Below are positions 32,309-40,429 of a stretch of DNA of 64,000 nucleotides, one piece after another; the first letter of the stretch is position 1; the number at the start of each line of letters is the position of its first letter. A program made the translations under genes and the position numbers. The notes below the pieces were generated by a model. The model did no database searches, was not told the origin of the DNA, and saw only the letters and a program-made list of their open reading frames with translations. Source of the DNA: Paenibacillus validus NBRC 15382 (GTDB lineage Bacteria; Bacillota; Bacilli; Paenibacillales; NBRC-103111); contig NZ_BIMH01000002.1 in NCBI RefSeq assembly GCF_004000985.1, positions 62,001 through 126,000 of the forward strand, written 5' to 3'.

Positions 32309-33076
32309 TTACATGCTGAGCCATTTCTTGAACAGATGCTTCGTCGTGTCGAGATTCATCGCCGCGATCGAAGTCGTAAGCGGAATGCCTTTCGGGCAGG
32401 AGCGCACGCAGTTCTGCGAGTTGCCGCAGCCTTCGATGCCGCCGTCTTCCATCAGCGCTTCCAGACGCTCGTGAGCGTTCATCTCGCCCGTCGGGTGAGC
32501 GTTGAACAACCGTACTTGCGAAATGGCAGCCGGTCCGATGAACGTCGTCTTGTCGTTCACATTCGGACAGGATTCCAGGCACACGCCGCAAGTCATACAT
32601 TTGGACAGCTCATAGGCCCATTGACGCTTGGACTCCGCCATCCGTGGTCCCGGTCCGAGATCGTACGTACCGTCGATCGGAATCCATGCTTTCACTTTCT
32701 TCAAAGCCGAGAACATGCGCTCACGGTTGATGACCAGGTCGCGGACGACCGGGAAGGTGCTCATCGGAGCGATCCGGATCGGCTGCTCCAGCTTGTCGAC
32801 AAGCGCGCTGCAAGCTTGGCGCGGCTTTCCGTTAATGACCATGGAGCAAGCTCCGCATACTTCTTCCAAACAGTTCGATTCCCAGCACACCGGCGTCGTT
32901 TTGTCGCCTTTGGCATTCACGGGATTCCGCTGTACCTCCATCAGAGCGCTGATCACGTTCATGTTCGGACGGTATGGAACCTCGAACTCTTCCGTATACG
33001 GCTTGCTTTCCGCTGAGTCCTGACGGGTGACGATAAACTTAATCTTTTTGTTTGCTGTCGCGGTTGCTTCGGCCAT
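32309..33076 (-). CDS. sdhB: Succinate dehydrogenase iron-sulfur subunit
   Basis: A 255-residue iron-sulfur subunit with all three cluster motifs: [2Fe-2S] in 'CWESNCLEEVCGACSM' plus a later Cys (about C64-C89), [4Fe-4S] in 'CMTCGVCLESCP' (C160-C170) and [3Fe-4S] in 'CGNSQNCVRSCPKGIPL' (C217-C227). It passes electrons from SdhA to the heme b/menaquinone site in SdhC. ATG 33076 sits two bases after the sdhA stop with GGAGG inside the end of sdhA; a TTG at 33082 is the poorer alternative. It is the last gene of sdhCAB. Confidence 0.95.
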   Translation of the reverse strand: MAEATATANKKIKFIVTRQDSAESKPYTEEFEVPYRPNMNVISALMEVQRNPVNAKGDKTTPVCWESNCLEEVCGACSMVINGKPRQACSALVDKLEQPIRIAPMSTFPVVRDLVINRERMFSALKKVKAWIPIDGTYDLGPGPRMAESKRQWAYELSKCMTCGVCLESCPNVNDKTTFIGPAAISQVRLFNAHPTGEMNAHERLEALMEDGGIEGCGNSQNCVRSCPKGIPLTTSIAAMNLDTTKHLFKKWLSM

Positions 33077-33078
33077 GA

Positions 33079-34839
33079 TCAATGACCTCCCTTCTTCTTG
33101 TCGGTTGTGTAGTCACGTTTACGCGGCGCGATCAAGGAGACGTCGACATCTTCCCACTCGATTTGCGGGCCGTCGGCCGTCCATTTCGCCTTCGTCGTCT
33201 TCAAGAACTCCTCGTCGTTACGTTCCGGGAACTCCGGCTTGTAGTGCGCGCCGCGGCTCTCGTTACGAAGAAGTCCGCCAAGCGTCATCGCGTGCGCGAG
33301 CTCCAGCATGTTCCACAATTGACGCGTATAAGCGACGCCCGGGTTGTTGAAGCGAGCCGAGTCGTTGATGTTAATGTTTTTGTAGCGCTGCTTCAGCTCG
33401 TTGATTTTATCGATCGTTTGCTCCAGGTTTTTGTTGTAGCGAACGACCGTCATGTTGTTGGTCATCCATTCGCCGAGCTCTTTGCCAAGCACGTACGCAT
33501 TTTCCGTACCGTTCATTTTCAGGATGCTTTCGTACTTCTCGGTGTGCAGCTTCGCATAACGTTCGTAAACGGTCGAGGAAATGTCCTCCGCATGCTTATC
33601 CAACCCTTTGATGTACTCGATCGCTTTCGGACCGGCCACCATACCGCCGTAGATCGCGGAGAGCAAGGAGTTCGCGCCCAGACGGTTCGCGCCGTGGTAC
33701 TGGTACTCGCACTCGCCTGCGGCGAACAAGCCCGGAATGTTCGTCATCTGGTTGTAGTCGACCCACATACCGCCCATCGAATAGTGAACGGCCGGGAAAA
33801 TCTTCATCGGGATTTTACGCGGATCGTCTCCCATGAATTTCTCGTAGATCTCGATAATACCGCCCAGCTTGACGTCGAGCTCCTTCGGATCTTTATGCGA
33901 CAAGTCGAGGTAAACCATGTTCTCGCCGTTGACGCCGAGCTTCATGTCGACGCAGACAGCGAAAATTTCGCGAGTCGCGATATCGCGCGGAACCAGGTTT
34001 CCGTAAGCCGGATATTTCTCTTCGAGGAAATACCAAGGCTTCCCGTCCTTGTACGTCCATACTCGTCCGCCTTCACCGCGAGCCGATTCGCTCATCAGAC
34101 GCAGCTTGTCGTCCCCGGGAATCGCCGTCGGGTGAATCTGAATGAATTCGCCGTTCGCATAATATACGCCTTGCTGATATACGGCACTGGCTGCCGTACC
34201 CGTATTGATAACCGAGTTCGTCGTTTTCCCGAAAATGATCCCGGGACCGCCCGTCGCCAAAATAACCGCATCCGCAGCGAACGTATTGACTTCCATGCTG
34301 CGCAGATCTTGTCCGGCAATACCGCGGCATACGCCGTCGTCGTCCAGAATCGCGCCGAGGAATTCCCAGTGCTCGTATTTCTTCACGAGGCCGGCCGTTT
34401 CCCAGCGGCGTACTTGCTCGTCGAGCGCGTACAAGAGCTGCTGGCCTGTCGTGGCGCCGGCGAACGCCGTACGGTGATGCTTCGTGCCCCCGAAGCGGCG
34501 GAAGTCAAGCAAGCCTTCCGGGGTACGGTTAAACATAACGCCCATCCGGTCCATTAAGTGAATGATGCCCGGCGCGGCTTCGCACATCGCTTTAACCGGC
34601 GGTTGGTTGGCAAGGAAGTCGCCACCGTATACAGAGTCGTCAAAGTGCTCCCAGGGAGAATCGCCTTCGCCTTTTGTGTTAACGGCGCCGTTGATGCCCC
34701 CTTGAGCACAGACGGAGTGAGAACGTTTAACAGGAACCAGAGAGAACAAGTCGACATGGACTCCGGCTTCTGCAGCTTTAATGGTGGCCATCAAGCCTGC
34801 AAGGCCCCCACCGACTACGATAACTTTCGAATTCGCCAT
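33079..34839 (-). CDS. sdhA: Succinate dehydrogenase flavoprotein subunit
   Basis: A 586-residue flavoprotein with the FAD-binding N-terminus 'VVGGGLAGLMATIKAAEAGV', the histidine that covalently carries FAD ('GGINGAVNTKGEGDS' and 'TKHHRTAFAG' regions) and the substrate-site motif 'HPTAIPGDDKLRLMSESARG'. It oxidises succinate to fumarate in the TCA cycle at the inner face of the membrane. The length is normal for the Bacillus-type enzyme. It is 16 bases after sdhC and directly before sdhB. Confidence 0.96.
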   Translation of the reverse strand: MANSKVIVVGGGLAGLMATIKAAEAGVHVDLFSLVPVKRSHSVCAQGGINGAVNTKGEGDSPWEHFDDSVYGGDFLANQPPVKAMCEAAPGIIHLMDRMGVMFNRTPEGLLDFRRFGGTKHHRTAFAGATTGQQLLYALDEQVRRWETAGLVKKYEHWEFLGAILDDDGVCRGIAGQDLRSMEVNTFAADAVILATGGPGIIFGKTTNSVINTGTAASAVYQQGVYYANGEFIQIHPTAIPGDDKLRLMSESARGEGGRVWTYKDGKPWYFLEEKYPAYGNLVPRDIATREIFAVCVDMKLGVNGENMVYLDLSHKDPKELDVKLGGIIEIYEKFMGDDPRKIPMKIFPAVHYSMGGMWVDYNQMTNIPGLFAAGECEYQYHGANRLGANSLLSAIYGGMVAGPKAIEYIKGLDKHAEDISSTVYERYAKLHTEKYESILKMNGTENAYVLGKELGEWMTNNMTVVRYNKNLEQTIDKINELKQRYKNININDSARFNNPGVAYTRQLWNMLELAHAMTLGGLLRNESRGAHYKPEFPERNDEEFLKTTKAKWTADGPQIEWEDVDVSLIAPRKRDYTTDKKKGGH

Positions 34840-34855
34840 GATTGTCCGATCCCCC

Positions 34856-35512
34856 TTAACCTTTCGTTACTGACGTTACATGCTGAAACGCTGGATCCAA
34901 GAATGCCGTCAGCGACATAATGAACATAGCGGACATCACCACGAACACGCCCATCCAAACGTAAGTCGACACACGCTGCGCGCGCGGACCGACCGTAATG
35001 CCCCAGCTGACCAGGAACGACCACATGCCGTTGCTGAAGTGGAACACAGCGGCGATGACGCCGATTACATACAATACGAAGTAAACCGGATTCGATGCGA
35101 TTTGGTGCATATGCGAGCCGATCTCCATTTGCTCGACGCTGCCGATCGCAATTTGAAAACGGGTTTGGAAAAAGTGCCACGCCACGAACAGGAACGTAAC
35201 CACACCGGTCACGCGCTGCAAGAAGAACATCACGTTGCGGAAATAGCCGTAGTTATTTACGTTATTTCGCGCCGTGTAGGCGACATACAAACCGTAAATC
35301 GCGTGATACGCCAGCGGAATCCAAATGCCGAAAATTTCGAGCGCCAATACGAGCGGCAAACTGTGCAGCCATTCGACGTGCTCAAGAAAGCTCTCGGGTC
35401 CGCCCTTCGCTGCCGAGTAGTTCGTCAGCAGGTGTTCGATCAGGAAAAACCCGACCGGAATAACCCCCAGTAAGGAATGGAGCTTTCGTGAAAAGTACGA
35501 GTTCTTGAACAT
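34856..35512 (-). CDS. sdhC: Succinate dehydrogenase cytochrome b558 subunit
   Basis: A 218-residue membrane anchor with five helices of the Bacillus b558 type, which holds two hemes and the menaquinone site. Heme-ligand histidines are seen in 'KLHSLLGVIPVGFFLIEHLL', 'AYHAIYGL', 'WHFFQTRF' and 'FHFSNGMW'. ATG 35512 with a G-rich AGGGG/GAAGGG site fits the family start ('MFKNSYFSRKLHS'); longer in-frame starts extend into non-conserved sequence. It is the first gene of the operon and divergent from a LysR gene. Confidence 0.94.
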   Translation of the reverse strand: MFKNSYFSRKLHSLLGVIPVGFFLIEHLLTNYSAAKGGPESFLEHVEWLHSLPLVLALEIFGIWIPLAYHAIYGLYVAYTARNNVNNYGYFRNVMFFLQRVTGVVTFLFVAWHFFQTRFQIAIGSVEQMEIGSHMHQIASNPVYFVLYVIGVIAAVFHFSNGMWSFLVSWGITVGPRAQRVSTYVWMGVFVVMSAMFIMSLTAFLDPAFQHVTSVTKG

Positions 35513-35646
35513 TACCCTTCGTTCCCCCCTAAAATTAGGCTTGCCACGGCCTTCGTGAAAACCATTACCCATTGTACTCCCGACGCCTGAGAGCGTCAAC
35601 ACAAAACGATACAACTATTTTCCATGAATCGACAGTCTTGTATACG

Positions 35647-35668
35647 GTTCACGGTAATTATTGTGAAC
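35647..35668. promoter_or_regulatory. GTTCAC-N10-GTGAAC palindrome between sdhC and lysR
   Basis: An inverted repeat GTTCAC (35647-35652) / GTGAAC (35663-35668) with an AT-rich centre, midway between the divergent genes; a CACGG/CCGTG repeat overlaps it. The size and T-N11-A-like symmetry suit a LysR-type site. A TATAAT lies at about 35703 ahead of lysR. Confidence 0.5.
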
Positions 35669-35767
35669 AATCCGTGACATATACATCCTACTCTTATTTC
35701 GCTTATAATGGAAGTGCCGATTTCTTATAATCTCTTATAACTACAGTGCATATAGAAAGGAATAACT

Positions 35768-36655
35768 ATGGAACAATTCGACATGTTCGTCACGGTCGTG
35801 CAGCAGCAAAGCTTGAATAAAGCGTCGCAATTGCTGAACATCTCGCAGCCCGCCCTTTCGCGCAAAATCATGAAGCTGGAGCAGGAGCTTGGCGTCGAGC
35901 TGTTCCGCCGTAAAGGCAAGCGGCTCGAGCTGACGCGCGCCGGCGAGGTCTGTTACGAATATGCGCTCGATCAGCAGCGTCTGGAGCGGAAGCTGCACGA
36001 TTCGCTGCGCGCGTTCCGTTCCGCGACGAAACCGGCCAGCATCGTCATCGGCGCCAGTCTGACCACCCTGCAATCCACCTTGCCCGATTTGATCACCATT
36101 TATACACGCGAGCATCCGCATACCGATATTAAAGCCGTCACCGGCAAAACGCACGAGGTCGTCCCGCTCGTCAAGGAGAAAAAAGTCGACATCGGTCTTG
36201 TCGCCTCGCAAATCGACGACCCCGGCCTCGTCAGCGTCCCGCTGTTCGACGATCATCTCTGTCTGGTGCTCCCCGCCGCACACCCTTATGCCGATCACGC
36301 CGGCTTGACCGTTCACGATTTGCACGAGCTGCCGATGATCTTATTCTCCCGCGGGACATGGTATCGCGTACTGATGGACGAAATGTTCCATCGCTGCGGC
36401 GTCCATCCGGATGTGAAGATGGAGATCGATTCGTTCGAAGCGATCGTCCGCCTCGTCGCGACGTGCCAGACAGCCACGCTGCTCCCGGAATCGTACCTGC
36501 GCCATCCGCTGGTCGGCAACAATGAGCTGACCGTTCGTTTCGTCCCCGAGCTGGAGCAAACGAAAAGAACGACTTCGCTCCTATATACGGAGGAAGCCGC
36601 TCTCGAAGCGCCGATCCGGCGGTTTATCGACCTGGCGGTGAAGCATTACCGTTGA
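35768..36655 (+). CDS. LysR-family transcriptional regulator
   Basis: A 295-residue LysR regulator: N-terminal winged HTH ('FVTVVQQQSLNKASQLLNIS', 'QPALSRKIMKLEQELGVELF') and a C-terminal PBP-like effector domain ('KEKKVDIGLVASQIDDPGL', 'ELPMILFSRGTWYR'). ATG 35768 has AAAGGA upstream. Being divergent from sdhCAB with a palindrome in between, it is a good candidate to control succinate dehydrogenase and itself, perhaps in answer to a TCA-cycle acid as CcpC/CitR do; that link is inferred. Confidence 0.88.
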   Translation: MEQFDMFVTVVQQQSLNKASQLLNISQPALSRKIMKLEQELGVELFRRKGKRLELTRAGEVCYEYALDQQRLERKLHDSLRAFRSATKPASIVIGASLTTLQSTLPDLITIYTREHPHTDIKAVTGKTHEVVPLVKEKKVDIGLVASQIDDPGLVSVPLFDDHLCLVLPAAHPYADHAGLTVHDLHELPMILFSRGTWYRVLMDEMFHRCGVHPDVKMEIDSFEAIVRLVATCQTATLLPESYLRHPLVGNNELTVRFVPELEQTKRTTSLLYTEEAALEAPIRRFIDLAVKHYR

Positions 36656-36665
36656 CCCTCCAGGC

Positions 36666-37886
36666 TCACTTCTCCTCGAGCCCCAGCTTGCGCGCGGCAT
36701 AAGCCGTCGTGCTCGCCTGGAGCAGGATCGTGAGCAGCACCGCCAGGAACGTAACGGACGAGATGATGTCCGCATGCGCGATGCCCATCCCGGCTACCAT
36801 ACCCGACAGCGCGGCGGGAATGACGCCCGTCTCCCGCACCCAGAACATAAATACAATCTCGTTCCGCTCCCACTTGGCCTTCCGGTCCGGAAGCGCGGAG
36901 GCCAGCACGGTAAGCGGCCTTGCGATCAGCATGAATACCGCAATGACACCGAGGCTCGGCCACAAGTGTTCGAAGATCATGCCGAAGTTTACCTGGCTTC
37001 CGAGCAGAATGAAAATAAGCATGCGCATCAGCACCGTCATATTTTCGGTAAAATGGCCCATTTCCTGCAGCTTGTCGTCCATGTGGAGCTTGAACAAATC
37101 GCTGTTCCCCCAAATCAGTCCGGCCGTGAACGTCGCCATAAATCCGCTCACATGCAGCGCGTCGCCCAGCCAGTAGGCCCCAAGCGCGGTAACGACGAGA
37201 GCGATCGTGGTGTAATCGCGCAGCCATCCGAGCCTCAGGTGCGCCGTGATGAACGCCAGCCCGAACCCGACACCGATGCCGACCGCGATGCCGCCGAGCG
37301 CCGTTTGCAGAAACTCGAGTACGCTTGAGGAGAGCGATATCGCCTGTCCGCCCGTAATCGCGCCGAGCACCGAGAAGGTGAGGATCGAGCCGGTTGCGTC
37401 GTTGAAGGCGGATTCGCTTTCCACCGTTTCCCGTACTTTGCTCCGGATCTTCACTTGCTTGAAGACGGGGATCAGCGTCGCCGGGTCGGTCGACGAAATA
37501 ATCGCCCCAAGCAGCACCGCATACATGAACGGGATCCCCAGCAGGTAATGGGCGGCAAAAGCGACGACCGCGCACGTAATCAGCACGCCCGGCACGCTTA
37601 GCAAGGTAAGGGTGACCCATACCTGGCGAAGGCCCGACAGCCGGATGTTGCGCCCCCCGTCGAATAAGATGAGCGCGGAACCGACAGTTAAGATGAATTG
37701 ATTCGTGAACGTGCTGCTCGGCTCGTGAATCAGGTGCAGCCCTTGACCGACGATCATGCCTGCGGCCAAAAAGAGAGCGACGTCCGGCAGTTTCAGCCAA
37801 TTCGCCGCTTTTCCGAAAATCATGCCCAGAAATAAGACGGAAACGATTAAAAAGATGACATGCTCGATAAGTACGGCATTCTCCAA
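36666..37886 (-). CDS. CPA-family cation:proton antiporter (K+/H+ or Na+/H+)
   Basis: A 406-residue antiporter with about 12-13 membrane segments and CPA motifs: 'LFDGGRNIRLSGLRQVW', 'GAIISSTDPATLIPVFKQ' and 'VESESAFNDATGSILTF' (the ND pair of the ion site). It lacks a cytosolic TrkA domain of its own. It starts at ATG 37886, 53 bases after the ktrA stop and on the same strand, so it is probably the third gene of the ktr operon. Given that context K+/H+ exchange is the best guess (CvrA/CpaA-like). A longer frame on the same strand (36646-37989) is Arg-rich nonsense. Confidence 0.82.
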   Translation of the reverse strand: MENAVLIEHVIFLIVSVLFLGMIFGKAANWLKLPDVALFLAAGMIVGQGLHLIHEPSSTFTNQFILTVGSALILFDGGRNIRLSGLRQVWVTLTLLSVPGVLITCAVVAFAAHYLLGIPFMYAVLLGAIISSTDPATLIPVFKQVKIRSKVRETVESESAFNDATGSILTFSVLGAITGGQAISLSSSVLEFLQTALGGIAVGIGVGFGLAFITAHLRLGWLRDYTTIALVVTALGAYWLGDALHVSGFMATFTAGLIWGNSDLFKLHMDDKLQEMGHFTENMTVLMRMLIFILLGSQVNFGMIFEHLWPSLGVIAVFMLIARPLTVLASALPDRKAKWERNEIVFMFWVRETGVIPAALSGMVAGMGIAHADIISSVTFLAVLLTILLQASTTAYAARKLGLEEK

Positions 37887-37939
37887 CTCTCCGCGGCTCC
37901 TTCCTATATAAACCCAACGGTCGATCGTCTAACAAAGCC

Positions 37940-38605
37940 TTAACGAACCAAGGCGTTCTCGAAATGCTCGATCTGTTCGTTCGTGCCAATGATGACCATG
38001 ACGTCCTTCTCGTCTACGGTATCGGTAGCCGTCGGCGCGATGATCACGTCGCCATGCTTCTTATTGATAGCGACGACGCTGCAGCCATAACGAGCCCGGG
38101 TATCAAGCTCCTTCAACGACAGACCGTCCAAACACTTCGGAACGGCCAGCTCGGCGATCGTGTACTCCTTCGACAGCTCGATATAATCGAGCAGATTCGG
38201 GGAAACCAGCTGATGCGCGACGCGAATGCCCATATCCCGTTCCGGGAAAATGACCCGGTCGACGCCGATCTTATGCAGCACCTTCCCGTGCAGCTCGGAC
38301 AACGCCTTGGCCACAACCATCTTCACCCCGATATCCTTCAAGAGGATCGTCGTCAGGATGCTGGCTTGAATATCGTTGCCGATCGCTACGATCACGCAAT
38401 CAAAATTCCGGATCCCAAGCGAACGAATGACATCTTCGTCCGTCGAATCCGCAACGACGACGTGCGTGAGCTCTTCGCTCATTTCTTCTACCGCTTCCTC
38501 GTCCATATCGATCCCCATTACTTCATAACCGAGCTGTATGAGCTCCTTTGCCAGACTCGAGCCGAAACGGCCGAGTCCGATTACCGCGTACTGACTGCGT
38601 TTCAT
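37940..38605 (-). CDS. ktrA: Potassium uptake regulatory subunit KtrA/KtrC (TrkA family)
   Basis: A 221-residue RCK protein: a Rossmann NAD(H)/ATP domain ('YAVIGLGRFGSSLAKELIQLG' begins at residue 5, with the GxGxxG loop) and an RCK_C domain at about 140-221 ('ELAVPKCLDGLSLKELDTRA', 'GTNEQIEHFENAL'). It forms a ring that gates the KtrB channel; in related proteins ATP opens it and c-di-AMP bound to RCK_C closes it. ATG 38605 follows GGAGAGG. It is 13 bases downstream of ktrB. Confidence 0.92.
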   Translation of the reverse strand: MKRSQYAVIGLGRFGSSLAKELIQLGYEVMGIDMDEEAVEEMSEELTHVVVADSTDEDVIRSLGIRNFDCVIVAIGNDIQASILTTILLKDIGVKMVVAKALSELHGKVLHKIGVDRVIFPERDMGIRVAHQLVSPNLLDYIELSKEYTIAELAVPKCLDGLSLKELDTRARYGCSVVAINKKHGDVIIAPTATDTVDEKDVMVIIGTNEQIEHFENALVR

Positions 38606-38618
38606 CGAATGCCTCTCC

Positions 38619-39971
38619 CTATCCAATCGTAATTTTCCCTTCCGGGTATCTGAACAGCTCTTTCTCTGCCTTCGGACCGAGCGCATACGCGAGCGTCAAC
38701 GGACCGAGCCGGCCGATAAACATCGTAAGGGCGATCATCAACTTGCCGAACGTGGTCAAATCGGGCGTGAGCCCCATCGTCAGTCCGACCGTGCCGAAAG
38801 CCGACGTCGCTTCGAACAAAATCATCAGGAAATTGTGATCTTCCGTCGTGGACAGCAGCATGGTGACGAAGATGACCCAGAACAAGGCGAGCATGGTTAA
38901 CGTAATCGCTTTAAGAATCCGGTCTTTGCCGAGCCGGTTATGGAACAGCACGATATCCTCTTTCCCCCGGATCATCGCGATAATCGCCCCGATCAGCGTC
39001 GTGAACGTCGTCGTCTTGATCCCGCCGCCCGTCGATCCCGGGGACGCCCCGATGAACATGAGAACAATAATGAAAAACTGCGACGCCTGCCTCATGCCCG
39101 CGATGTCGATGCTGTTCGCGCCGGCCGTTCGAGGGGAGACCGATTGAAAGAACGAAGCCAGTATTTTACCGTTCCAGTTAAGCGTGGCGAGCGTCTTCGG
39201 ATTCGTAAATTCAAAGATGAAGATGACGATGGCCCCGACCAGGATCAGAATGCCGCTCGCGCTCAACACGACCTTGGAATGGAGCGACAGCCGGCGGCGC
39301 TGCTTGTACTCCATCAAGTCGGACAGGACGACAAACCCGATCCCTCCTAATATAATCAACGCCATGGAGACGATATTGATCACATAATCGTCCGCGTAAG
39401 CCGTAATGCCGGAGAACCGGCCGGTAATCGGACCGAACAGATCGAACCCGGCGTTGTTAAAGAACGAGATCGCATGAAACACCCCATACCCCAGCGCACG
39501 CACCGGACCTAAATCGAACGACCACCGGATGGCGAAGATGACAGCCGCTGTGAACTCGATCGTCAACGAGTACACCAGAACTTTACGGATTAAGCGCACG
39601 ATGCCTTCCATGCTGCCCTGATTCATCGCTTCTTGAAGAATGAGCCGTTCTTTCAGCGAAAGCCGCTTCTTCAAGGCGAAGGCGAACAGGGTGGCCATGG
39701 TCATGAACCCGAGACCGCCGACCTGAATCAACGAAATAATGACAATCTTGCCGAATAAAGACCAATGAGTGCCTGTATCGACTACGACCAGACCAGTCAC
39801 ACAGGTCGCCGAGGTCGCCGTGAACAAAGCGTCCAGGAAAGGCGTCGGCACCCCGGACGCCGCTGACACCGGGAGCGTTAACAAGCCGGCGCCCGCCAGT
39901 ATGATCAAGGCAAACCCGATGACCAAAATTTGCGGCGGGGTAAGCTCGATTTTTTTCGATTTGGATTTCAT
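38619..39971 (-). CDS. ktrB: Potassium uptake channel subunit KtrB/KtrD
   Basis: A 450-residue Trk/Ktr/HKT channel with four M1-P-M2 repeats and selectivity-type glycines: 'TATSATCVTGLVVVDTGTHW', 'SFFNNAGFDLFGP', 'SPRTAGANSID' and 'TSAFGTVGLTMGLTP'. It imports K+ with Na+ or the membrane potential. ATG 39971 (M-K-S-K-S-K-K) is chosen over an extended frame that runs into the terminator of the leader. It is the first gene of the operon and is preceded by a c-di-AMP riboswitch. Confidence 0.93.
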   Translation of the reverse strand: MKSKSKKIELTPPQILVIGFALIILAGAGLLTLPVSAASGVPTPFLDALFTATSATCVTGLVVVDTGTHWSLFGKIVIISLIQVGGLGFMTMATLFAFALKKRLSLKERLILQEAMNQGSMEGIVRLIRKVLVYSLTIEFTAAVIFAIRWSFDLGPVRALGYGVFHAISFFNNAGFDLFGPITGRFSGITAYADDYVINIVSMALIILGGIGFVVLSDLMEYKQRRRLSLHSKVVLSASGILILVGAIVIFIFEFTNPKTLATLNWNGKILASFFQSVSPRTAGANSIDIAGMRQASQFFIIVLMFIGASPGSTGGGIKTTTFTTLIGAIIAMIRGKEDIVLFHNRLGKDRILKAITLTMLALFWVIFVTMLLSTTEDHNFLMILFEATSAFGTVGLTMGLTPDLTTFGKLMIALTMFIGRLGPLTLAYALGPKAEKELFRYPEGKITIG

Positions 39972-40006
39972 CCTGAACCTGCACCTTCTCAACTTTTTAT
40001 GAACAA

Positions 40007-40035
40007 CAAAAAAAAGACACGGGAAACCCAGTGCC
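40007..40035 (-). terminator. Riboswitch expression-platform terminator before ktrB
   Basis: GACACGGG-AAA-CCCAGTGCC (40016-40035) forms a stem followed on the minus strand by about nine T. It lies between the aptamer and ktrB, as expected for c-di-AMP-promoted termination. Confidence 0.85.
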
Positions 40036-40165
40036 ATCTAAGGTTCCTGTAACACAAGCCTACGAGGTTAGCTGACGGATTCGGGTATACAGGCCCCCTA
40101 TCCATGCGGCCCGTTACCCGGCCCTGCACGGAATTCACCCCTATGATTCATGGTTCCCCCGTTTT
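40036..40165 (-). ncRNA. ydaO/yuaA-type c-di-AMP riboswitch
   Basis: The minus strand shows the conserved blocks of this class in order: GGGGGAACC (about 40152-40160), GGGGTGAATTCC (about 40130-40141), GGGCCGGGTAACGGGCC (about 40109-40125) and CCCGAATCCGTCAGCTAACC plus CGTAGGC (40058-40085). The order and spacing match the pseudo-twofold ydaO aptamer. It sits in the ktrB leader; in Bacillales it turns off K+ import genes when c-di-AMP is high. An intrinsic terminator follows directly. Confidence 0.92.
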
Positions 40166-40201
40166 CTTGAAGAAATTCGGCTTCTTATTCAATTGATATG
40201 A

Positions 40202-40230
40202 ATTATAAGGTTCTTTGGAACGAAGTACAA
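40202..40230 (-). promoter_or_regulatory. Promoter of the riboswitch-ktrBA transcript
   Basis: On the minus strand TTGTAC (40225-40230), 17 bases, TATAAT (40202-40207), placed a few tens of bases before the aptamer. A sigma-A promoter by appearance. Confidence 0.7.
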
Positions 40231-40429
40231 AGCTCTATTTGGCGGAAAAGGAAGGATTTTCGGAACATTACGATACATGACAGCGCTCTCAAACGGTGAA
40301 GTCTTCTCCTTGCTTGTTTTTTCCGGCGCTTTCTCGTGATATCATGAGATTACCCTATTAGCATGGATGGCCATAACGGAGAATACGATTAAGATAAGCT
40401 GTTACGATTTACCGGATAAGGAGTGTATC

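Noticed and set aside
33082-34557. A 491-codon frame antisense to sdhA
   Set aside because: Shadow of a strongly conserved gene; no start signals and no domain.
35647-35668. A Rex box at sdhC
   Set aside because: The half-sites run GTTCAC...GTGAAC, the reverse of the Rex order TTGTGAA...TTCACAA.
36646-37989. A 447-codon frame on the minus strand, longer than the antiporter gene
   Set aside because: It is an Arg/Gly/His-rich translation without a domain. The overlapping 406-codon frame has clear CPA antiporter motifs and membrane segments.
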